This document shows positions 1-4,639 of a stretch of 7,691 bases of DNA, piece by piece. The notes beneath the pieces are model-generated. The model ran no database searches. It was not told the DNA's origin and worked only from the letters and a program-made list of their open reading frames with translations. The position numbers and the translations under genes were made by a program. The DNA lies in the NCBI GenBank assembly GCA_024762915.1, contig JANTGL010000123.1, positions 1 to 7,691 on the forward strand, given 5' to 3'. Positions within the stretch are counted from its first letter, which is position 1. Every line of letters starts with the position of its first letter. The stretch comes from Bacteroidales bacterium (GTDB taxonomy: Bacteria; Bacteroidota; Bacteroidia; Bacteroidales; JAADGE01).

Positions 1-312
1 TAATTCAAAGGCATCTTCCGGAAAAAATGAAATATCAACAACATTTTTTCCTGCCGAGATAATTTGTTTCAAAGTCTCAAAACCCATATATCCGGGAACG
101 GCACAAACTACAAAATCAGCATTTTTTACCGCCGAATGTATTTCTTCGGCAACTGACAAATCAGCTTTCTTTGTTTTTATACCGTGCTTTTCACTAAGAA
201 ATTTTAAATTATCTTCATTTATATCGTAAGATGTTACATTAAATGATTTTTGTAAATCAATTGCAATGGCTTTCCCGACCATTCCGGCACCGAGTACAGA
301 AACTTTTTTCAT
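1..312 (-). CDS. Saccharopine dehydrogenase-like NAD(P)-binding oxidoreductase, N-terminal part (gene runs off the left edge)
   Basis: The first 104 residues are visible, reading leftward from the ATG at 312 with no stop before the edge. The N-terminus is a Rossmann fold: the glycine motif GAGMVG (G8, G10, G13) follows the first beta strand, and an acidic D30 ends the second strand, which usually favours NAD over NADP. Residues 72-81 (VPGYMGFETL) and 92-100 (VDISFFPED) resemble the saccharopine dehydrogenase/reductase family, which oxidises or forms secondary amines of the saccharopine type. Members act in lysine or polyamine metabolism, and the substrate cannot be decided because the C-terminal catalytic half is outside the window. 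The gene lies downstream of the lysozyme gene on the same strand but is separated from it by a terminator, so it probably has its own promoter. Family assignment is fairly secure; exact function is not. Confidence 0.85.
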   Translation of the reverse strand, partial: MKKVSVLGAGMVGKAIAIDLQKSFNVTSYDINEDNLKFLSEKHGIKTKKADLSVAEEIHSAVKNADFVVCAVPGYMGFETLKQIISAGKNVVDISFFPEDAFEL

Positions 313-327
313 AATGTATATAAATTA

Positions 328-357
328 AAAAATCCTTACTCAAAGGTAAGGATTTTT
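328..357 (-). terminator. Rho-independent terminator of the lysozyme gene
   Basis: A perfect 12-bp inverted repeat (328-339 and 346-357) encloses a 6-base loop. Read on the minus strand the stem ends in a run of T, as expected for an intrinsic terminator, and it begins 21 bases after the lysozyme stop codon. The arms are AT-rich at the base, so it could also work on the other strand, but no plus-strand gene needs it. It ends only 15 bases before the start codon of the next gene. Confidence 0.75.
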
Positions 358-371
358 CATTGCTTATGAAA
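341..371 (-). promoter_or_regulatory. Predicted Bacteroidota-type promoter of the oxidoreductase gene, embedded in the terminator
   Basis: On the minus strand TACCTTTG (348 to 341) matches the TAnnTTTG -7 consensus exactly. TTTC (371 to 368), one base from TTTG, lies 19 bases upstream, the usual spacing. The -7 box spans the stem/loop junction of the terminator, so transcription would begin near 335, inside its downstream arm. The leader to the ATG at 312 would be about 20-25 bases. No other promoter-like sequence fits between the two genes. Confidence 0.45.
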
Positions 372-377
372 CTAATT

Positions 378-986
378 TTACATTTCTCGATTATACATTT
401 CTATTTCCCACAAGCGTATTTTATAAATATATTCGCTTCTTACGGGAACACCTTTACTGTTTCTGTAATAACACCATTTCTTTAATTCTTCATCAACCGG
501 TTTATTGTTCAAGACTTTTTTTCTGAACGTACTTTTAAGAAAGTTTCCGATTCCTTTTGCATAAATAAAATGAGCTACTACAATTTTTTTATAACCTTTA
601 ACATCTGTTTCTCTTTCAGCCGCTCTTACGGCTTTGTCAAAATCTTTTCGCAATAAATTTTCAGCTTGCTTTTGTGTAATTCGTTCGGGAAAATCTTCTC
701 CCTTTTTAATCACGTGACCATAGCCGATTGTTTTTATTCCGGCAGCATCGAAATAAGCTTTTCCGCCGGCAAAACCTTCATGATCTTTTATAAATTTAAT
801 TGCCTCATCATAACCTTTTTCAAATTGATATTTACTGATGTAATTTTTTTCTGCATGACTGACTTTTTTTTCTTTTACTACAGCTTTTGAAACATCGGTT
901 CTTGAAACAAATCCGTTTATAAACGTACTCGGTGCAAATAACATTCCGATTACCAAAAGTACTGAACTCCTCAAATATAATTTCAT
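378..986 (-). CDS. Exported GH24 (phage-type) lysozyme, 202 aa
   Basis: This protein should cleave the beta-1,4 link between N-acetylmuramic acid and N-acetylglucosamine in peptidoglycan. Residues 1-28 form a basic-hydrophobic signal peptide without a lipobox cysteine, so the enzyme is probably released to the periplasm or outside. A polar, lysine-rich linker (about 29-58) follows. The GH24 domain fills residues 60-202. Its catalytic triad is visible as E70 (HEGF), D80 (AYFD) and T86 (KTIGYGH), matching E11/D20/T26 of T4 lysozyme, with one extra residue between E and D compared with T4 and P22 enzymes. ITQKQAENLLRKD (103-115) and KGIGNFLKSTFRKKVLN (144-160) match the family's helical lobe. 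It stands alone, with no holin, spanin or other phage gene, so it looks like a host-owned wall hydrolase or an interbacterial weapon. It has a strong predicted promoter at 1125-1155 and its own terminator. Confidence 0.88.
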   Translation of the reverse strand: MKLYLRSSVLLVIGMLFAPSTFINGFVSRTDVSKAVVKEKKVSHAEKNYISKYQFEKGYDEAIKFIKDHEGFAGGKAYFDAAGIKTIGYGHVIKKGEDFPERITQKQAENLLRKDFDKAVRAAERETDVKGYKKIVVAHFIYAKGIGNFLKSTFRKKVLNNKPVDEELKKWCYYRNSKGVPVRSEYIYKIRLWEIEMYNREM

Positions 987-1009
987 TTAAATAATTTTCG
1001 TTTAACAAT

Positions 1010-1055
1010 AAATCGGAAATTTTTATCTTTTTCCGATTTTGGGTTTTTCCCTAAA
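1010..1055 (-). promoter_or_regulatory. Hairpins in the predicted lysozyme mRNA leader
   Basis: A perfect 10-bp inverted repeat, aaatcggaaa (1010-1019) and tttccgattt (1030-1039), encloses a 10-base loop. Next to it, ttttggg (1037-1043) can pair with ccctaaaa (1049-1056) around five T residues, with one bulge. The two stems share bases 1037-1039, so they partly compete. Neither is followed by a T-run on either strand, which argues against a terminator. The main hairpin ends 23 bases before the lysozyme ATG. It could control mRNA stability or translation, or be a DNA operator; nothing in the sequence decides. Confidence 0.4.
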
Positions 1056-1124
1056 ACAAACATAATATTCAATATTTCAATATCTTACATAATATATTTA
1101 TGTTTATTTTTTTAAAAACGGCGG

Positions 1125-1155
1125 CAAACATACTGCTTAATTTTTAAACTGCAAG
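1125..1155 (-). promoter_or_regulatory. Predicted Bacteroidota-type promoter of the lysozyme gene
   Basis: Read on the minus strand, TATGTTTG (1132 to 1125) is an exact TAnnTTTG -7 box. CTTG (1155 to 1152), containing the TTG core of the -33 box, lies exactly 19 bases upstream. Transcription would start near 1118-1120, giving an unusually long leader of about 130 bases that contains the hairpins at 1010-1055 and the tandem 8-base repeat at 1068-1083. Confidence 0.55.
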
Positions 1156-1310
1156 TTTTTTTAAAAAAAGTTTTCATAAATTGTGCTTATTTATATTTAA
1201 TTTTGCCTATTTAATACATATTATACTGTATATCTGATACTTATAAGATTCATTTATTAGGTTTTTATTTAAAAAGAATCCAATAAACATGTTTCTCAAC
1301 ATAAATAATG

Positions 1311-1341
1311 TTGTCTGAAAGGCTTATTTTTACAATATTTG
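1311..1341 (+). promoter_or_regulatory. Weak promoter candidate for the PhoD-family gene
   Basis: TTGT (1311-1314) and AATATTTG (1334-1341) are separated by 19 bases and resemble the Bacteroidota -33/-7 pair, but the first base of TAnnTTTG is wrong. A second candidate, TAATTTTG at 1198-1205, matches the -7 box exactly but has no convincing -33 box. Leaders would be about 140 or 275 bases. I cannot choose between them. Confidence 0.25.
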
Positions 1342-1484
1342 CATAGAATTAAACAAAGTTATTAACATGTTTACGACTGATATTGTTTTTAACAATGATT
1401 AAAATTGTCATTTATTAGCATATAATTCTAAATATTAGTGACTTAAAGCACATTAAACAATTATTATTAATTTTAAATTTTTTT

Positions 1485-2813
1485 ATGATGAAACTCAGAT
1501 TATTTTTAATTATAGCCATATATTTTAGCTATTCTCACCTTTTTGCTCAAAAAAATTTACTTCAATCCGGTCCGATGATTGGTTATTCGGAAATGTTTGA
1601 AGTGATGCTTTGGGCTCAAACAAAAAAAGAAGCCGATGTAAAAATCATATATTATGATATAAAATCCCCCGACAAAAAAAATGTAACAAATACAGTTACA
1701 ACAAAAAAGAAAAATGCCTACACGGCACACTTGCTTGCTGATAAAGTTGAGCCGGGACATATTTATACTTATAATTTATATATTAATAATAAAAAAGTCA
1801 ACTTTAACTATAAAACACAATTCCAAACGCAAAAAATGTGGAGATGGCGAACGGATGCTCCCGATTTTAGTTTTGCAGCAGGAAGTGGTGCTTATATTAA
1901 TGAACCGGCATATGATCGTCCGGGAAAAGGATATGGTGGTGATTATCAAATATATGAAAGCATTGCTGATAAAAAACCCGATTTTTTACTTTGGCTTGGT
2001 GATAATATCTATTTAAGAGAATCGGATTGGAATACAAAAACCGGTATTTTGCACAGATATACTAATACGCGTTCAACAAAAGAGATGCAGAGGTTATTAG
2101 CAACAACCCACAACTATGCAATATGGGATGATCACGATTTTGGTCCGAATGATTCAGACAAAAGTTTTTGGAATAAAAATGAAACACTTGAAGGGTTTAA
2201 ATTATTTTGGGCAAATCCTTCATACGGAATTGCTGATACAAAAGGTGCAATTACATTTTTTAATTGGGGAGATTGTGACTTTTTTTTATTGGATAACAGA
2301 TATTATCGTGACCCTGACAAACTCATTTCAGACAACAAAACGCAACTTGGAAAAGAACAAAAAGAATGGCTGAAAAATGCATTAACATACAGCGAAGCAA
2401 AATTCAAATTTATTGTTACCGGCGGGCAATTTCTCACAACAGGCGGGGCTTATGAAGTTTATACAAATTTCGGATTTTCAAAAGAACGAACAGAAATTAT
2501 TGAACATATATACAAACAAAACATTAAAAATGTTATTTTTCTTACCGGAGACAGACATCATTCTGAAATAAGTGTATTAAAAAACAGATACAAACCAACA
2601 ATTTATGATATTACGACTTCCCCTTTTACATCACATCATGCTTCTGAAAATAAAGATGAAGTTAACAGCTTAAGAATAAAGGGTTCTTTAATAAAGCAAA
2701 GAAATTTTTCCGTATTTTCAATTACCGGAACAAATGATAAAAGATTGATAAAAATCAACTTTTACGATTCTGACGGAAAACCAATTTATAATTATGAAAT
2801 AACACCGGAATAA
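1485..2813 (+). CDS. Exported PhoD-family alkaline phosphatase/phosphodiesterase, 442 aa, with a Cys-to-Gly change in the active-site region
   Basis: PhoD-family enzymes are metal-dependent phosphomonoesterases or phosphodiesterases that act outside the cytoplasm and release phosphate. Residues 1-21 are a signal peptide ending in LFAQ. Residues about 27-115 fit the N-terminal PhoD beta domain (SGPMIGYSEMFEVMLWAQ). Residues 127-440 form the metallophosphatase domain, with LGDN (171-174), WDDHDFGPND (214-223), LDNRYYR (269-275), VTGGQF (311-316) and TGDRHHSE (354-361), which carry most metal ligands. The motif that in relatives reads GSCAYINE is GSGAYINE here (G135, codon ggt at 1887-1889). The cysteine is, to my knowledge, an iron ligand in Bacillus subtilis PhoD. 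Two ATGs lie in tandem (1485 and 1488); either start gives the same signal peptide. It is a single-gene unit, convergent with the OsmC gene; no Pho box or other phosphate gene is visible. Confidence 0.88.
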   Translation: MMKLRLFLIIAIYFSYSHLFAQKNLLQSGPMIGYSEMFEVMLWAQTKKEADVKIIYYDIKSPDKKNVTNTVTTKKKNAYTAHLLADKVEPGHIYTYNLYINNKKVNFNYKTQFQTQKMWRWRTDAPDFSFAAGSGAYINEPAYDRPGKGYGGDYQIYESIADKKPDFLLWLGDNIYLRESDWNTKTGILHRYTNTRSTKEMQRLLATTHNYAIWDDHDFGPNDSDKSFWNKNETLEGFKLFWANPSYGIADTKGAITFFNWGDCDFFLLDNRYYRDPDKLISDNKTQLGKEQKEWLKNALTYSEAKFKFIVTGGQFLTTGGAYEVYTNFGFSKERTEIIEHIYKQNIKNVIFLTGDRHHSEISVLKNRYKPTIYDITTSPFTSHHASENKDEVNSLRIKGSLIKQRNFSVFSITGTNDKRLIKINFYDSDGKPIYNYEITPE

Positions 2814-2815
2814 AA

Positions 2816-2838
2816 AAAGGCGGATAAAATCCGCCTTT
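2816..2838. terminator. Shared terminator between the convergent phosphatase and OsmC genes
   Basis: A perfect 10-bp inverted repeat with a GC-rich core (aaaggcggat / atccgccttt) encloses a 3-base loop. It sits 2 bases after the phosphatase stop and 17 bases beyond the OsmC stop. On the minus strand the stem runs into seven T residues, the stronger orientation, serving OsmC. On the plus strand the T-run is only three bases, so it works less well for the phosphatase. Confidence 0.85.
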
Positions 2839-2855
2839 CATCTAAAAATAAAAAT

Positions 2856-3287
2856 TTATTTTACAATAATTTCAGAGGTCATTTTTACCCCTGCTTTTCT
2901 GTATACTTCACTGACTCCGCAATAGCGTTCTTCCGATAAATTGACCGCTTTTTTAAGTTTTTCCTGCGGTAATTTAATTCCGTCCTTTGCCGTAAAAATA
3001 TATTGAACATGCATTGACACATAATGTTTCGGATGTTCTGTCGTTAATTCACCACTTACTTCAACACTAAAATCCGTTAAATTATCGGAAACTTTCATTT
3101 TCTTTAAAATTGAAATAACATCCATTCCCGTACATCCGCCTAGGGAAGCCAACATAAAAGGTTTCGGTTGAGGTCCTCTGTTTTCTCCGCCTACGGCTTC
3201 TGTTGCATCAATCATAATTTTATGATTATTTACATTCCACTCAAAAGCCATATTTCCTTTCCATTTTGTTTTTATTGTTTCACTCAT
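2856..3287 (-). CDS. OsmC/Ohr-family thiol peroxidase, 143 aa
   Basis: OsmC-family proteins reduce organic and other hydroperoxides in the cytoplasm using two cysteines. Both are present: C52 in LGGCTGMDV, at the start of the central helix, and C123 in RYCGVSEVYRKAG. The length is normal for the family and the fold is a single compact domain acting as a homodimer. The short N-terminus and the GPQPKPFMLASLGG segment (38-51) resemble the general OsmC/YhfA-like branch more than Ohr, so substrate range is uncertain. The ATG at 3287 is the natural start; a perfect TAnnTTTG box lies about 60 bases upstream. It is transcribed divergently from an FNR-like regulator, 125 bases away, which makes redox-linked control plausible. 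No signal peptide is present. Confidence 0.9.
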   Translation of the reverse strand: MSETIKTKWKGNMAFEWNVNNHKIMIDATEAVGGENRGPQPKPFMLASLGGCTGMDVISILKKMKVSDNLTDFSVEVSGELTTEHPKHYVSMHVQYIFTAKDGIKLPQEKLKKAVNLSEERYCGVSEVYRKAGVKMTSEIIVK

Positions 3288-3330
3288 ATTTTTATTCTTT
3301 AATTAAAATTTATTTATTCCTTGATATTTA

Positions 3331-3342
3331 TTTTCCGGAAAA
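3331..3342. promoter_or_regulatory. Perfect 12-bp palindrome, candidate operator in the OsmC/regulator intergenic region
   Basis: ttttccggaaaa is its own reverse complement. It overlaps the predicted OsmC transcription start (about 3338), the position expected for a repressor site. It does not resemble the TTGAT-N4-ATCAA site of E. coli FNR, so if it is an operator its binding protein is unknown. Confidence 0.35.
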
Positions 3343-3344
3343 AG

Positions 3345-3375
3345 CAAAAATAAAGAAAATAATAACCGGTAAAAA
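3345..3375 (-). promoter_or_regulatory. Predicted promoter of the OsmC gene
   Basis: On the minus strand TATTTTTG (3352 to 3345) is an exact TAnnTTTG -7 box. The base run 19 bases upstream is TTTT (3375 to 3372), one base from TTTG. Transcription would begin near 3338, with a leader of about 50 bases. The -33 part is weak, which would suit an activator-dependent promoter. Confidence 0.45.
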
Positions 3376-3387
3376 TTTAAAATTCCT

Positions 3388-3407
3388 TATTTTTGTATAT
3401 TTTTACA
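3388..3407 (+). promoter_or_regulatory. Predicted promoter start region of the regulator-BCCP-receptor cluster
   Basis: TATTTTTG at 3388-3395 is an exact TAnnTTTG -7 box, but no TTTG-like -33 box is found 17-23 bases upstream (the region contains an accggt palindrome at 3365-3370). The start would be near 3401, leaving only about 12 leader bases before the ATG at 3413. A short inverted repeat, TGTA-N6-TACA (3394-3407), overlaps this start and has the spacing of Crp/FNR-family half sites, so autoregulation is possible. The half sites are only four bases, which can occur by chance in such AT-rich DNA. Confidence 0.4.
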
Positions 3408-3412
3408 TTTAT

Positions 3413-4111
3413 ATGGATAATCTTAAATTAAATACTTGCGAAACCTGTTTTGTACATAATGATTTGTTCCGCAAAATTACAAAAGAGGAAATTGACATTT
3501 TATCATACATTAAAAATTGCAATACCTACGACAAGGGAGATATCATTTATAGTGAAGGAAGTCGAATATCCGGTGTTTATTGCCTTAATTCAGGAATTGT
3601 AAAACACTATAAAACCGGTAATGACGGGAAAGAACAAATTATACGTTTTTCTAAAGCCGGAGAAATATTCGGTTATCGGTCAATATTGTCTAATGAAGTT
3701 GCATGTACTACAGCAAAAGTTGTTGAAGAAAGTTCTGTCTGTCTTATACCCGCAGCACATTTTACGACTTTAGTCAACACTAATTCAAATTTTGCAATGA
3801 GCATCATCAAGTTGTCTTGCAGAGAGTTAGGTGACGCAAATCAATACATCCTAGATATTGCTCAAAAAAATGTAAGAGAACGCTTAGCTGAAATATTATT
3901 GCTTTTGCATGAAAATTTCGGTATTAATAAGGACGGCGATTTAAATATTTTTTTAACCCGAGAAGAGTTAGCAGGTCTTGTAGGAACTGCAACTGAATCG
4001 GTTATACGTTTGCTGTCCGATTTCAAGAAAGACGGACTGATTGTATTAAATAAAAGAAAAATTAAACTCTTAAATTTAAAAAAATTAAAACATATTTCCC
4101 AAAATTTCTAA
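3413..4111 (+). CDS. Crp/Fnr-family transcription regulator, FNR-like with three of four cluster cysteines, 232 aa
   Basis: The start is ATG 3413; the frame stays open upstream but that extension crosses the promoter and has no family similarity. Residues about 20-118 form the cyclic-nucleotide-binding-type beta barrel (KGDIIYSEGS, GEIFGYRSILS), then a long dimerisation helix (about 121-160). The C-terminal winged helix has LTREELAGLVGTATESVIR at 181-199. In the recognition helix E195 and R199 match the E and R of FNR's E-x-x-S-R, with I198 at the serine position. Cysteines C9 and C12 form a CxxC like C20/C23 of E. coli FNR, and C110 in SSVCLIP aligns with FNR C122 (SMVCEIP). The place of FNR C29 is L18. 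It may sense oxygen, nitric oxide or redox state through a cluster or thiols. It heads a likely operon and is divergent from the OsmC gene. Confidence 0.88.
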   Translation: MDNLKLNTCETCFVHNDLFRKITKEEIDILSYIKNCNTYDKGDIIYSEGSRISGVYCLNSGIVKHYKTGNDGKEQIIRFSKAGEIFGYRSILSNEVACTTAKVVEESSVCLIPAAHFTTLVNTNSNFAMSIIKLSCRELGDANQYILDIAQKNVRERLAEILLLLHENFGINKDGDLNIFLTREELAGLVGTATESVIRLLSDFKKDGLIVLNKRKIKLLNLKKLKHISQNF

Positions 4112-4132
4112 ATTTTCTCGAAAAAATCACAT

Positions 4133-4639
4133 ATGATAACAGCATCACTTAACGATAAAGAATATAAAATCGAATTCTCAGACAAGGAATATTCACAAGG
4201 GACTATAAATAATGCAAATTTCTTCCTTGATATTATTAAAAACAATCAAAACTCATATCATATTCTTTACAACAATAAATCCTTTAAGGTCAATATTCTT
4301 TCTGTTGATTTTGATGAAAAAACCGTTCTTCTGAAAATTAACAATACCGTTTATACCGTGAAAATAACGGAAGAAATCGATCTTTTATTGAAAAAAATGG
4401 GCATTAAAAATAAGACCAAACAACTTAATAAAGAATTAAAAGCACCGATGCCCGGTTTAATTGTTAACATTCCCGTAAAAAAGGGGGATAAAATAAAACA
4501 AGGTGAAACCTTAATTGTTCTTGAAGCCATGAAAATGGAAAATAATTTAAAAGCGGTACATGATGTAACGATTAAGGACATTTCTGCAGAAAAAGGAAAT
4601 TCTGTCGAAAAAAATGAAGTTTTAATTGTTTTTGAATAA
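4133..4639 (+). CDS. Biotin carboxyl carrier protein-type subunit, 168 aa, without adjacent carboxylase genes
   Basis: The C-terminal 68 residues (about 101-168) are a biotinyl domain: APMPGLIVNIPVKKGDKI, then EAMKMENN with K134 as the biotin-accepting lysine. In acyl-CoA carboxylases (acetyl-, propionyl- or methylmalonyl-CoA type) the biotin swings between biotin carboxylase and carboxyltransferase subunits. The EAMKMEN form points to biotin rather than lipoate. The N-terminal 80 residues are beta-rich, with a YTVKI strand at 74-78, and resemble the short Bacteroidota BCCP subunits of about 165 residues, so it appears complete. The linker between domains lacks the Ala/Pro-rich stretch of E. 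coli AccB. It begins 21 bases after the FNR-like gene and its stop overlaps the next start, so it is probably in an operon with both. No biotin carboxylase or transferase gene lies on either side inside the window, which is unusual. Confidence 0.87.
   Translation: MITASLNDKEYKIEFSDKEYSQGTINNANFFLDIIKNNQNSYHILYNNKSFKVNILSVDFDEKTVLLKINNTVYTVKITEEIDLLLKKMGIKNKTKQLNKELKAPMPGLIVNIPVKKGDKIKQGETLIVLEAMKMENNLKAVHDVTIKDISAEKGNSVEKNEVLIVFE

Larger units (their letters stand above)
987..1484. other. Non-coding divergent region between the lysozyme and phosphatase genes
   Basis: About 500 very A+T-rich bases carry no open reading frame that I can support on either strand. The left part (987-1155) holds the lysozyme leader and promoter on the minus strand. 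Within the leader, 1068-1083 is an exact tandem copy of ttcaatat. The right part (1156-1484) holds only weak plus-strand promoter candidates and imperfect AT-rich hairpins, for example arms at 1253-1266 and 1271-1287 with bulges, and attgtt/aacaat at 1382-1396. No tRNA, riboswitch or known RNA was recognised. Confidence 0.6.

Noticed and set aside
666..890. Plus-strand open frame inside the lysozyme gene
   Set aside because: It is a Phe/Ile-rich frame antisense to a clear lysozyme coding sequence and shows no domain or promoter.
378..986. Prophage remnant suggested by a phage-type lysozyme
   Set aside because: The lysozyme has a Sec signal peptide, its own promoter and terminator, and no holin, tail, integrase or attachment-site sequence nearby.
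1253..1287. Hairpin tttattagg...ccaataaa as a terminator
   Set aside because: The arms need two bulges, pairing is almost all A-T, and no gene ends upstream on either strand.
1557..2373. Several out-of-frame open stretches within the phosphatase gene (1557-1760 minus; 1714-2016 and 2116-2373 plus)
   Set aside because: All overlap conserved PhoD-family sequence in the main frame; their compositions are typical shadows of AT-rich coding DNA.
3266..3412. Upstream extension of the Crp/Fnr reading frame by 49 residues
   Set aside because: The extension is hydrophobic, AT-biased and crosses both the OsmC start and the predicted promoter; the protein from ATG 3413 already matches the full family length.
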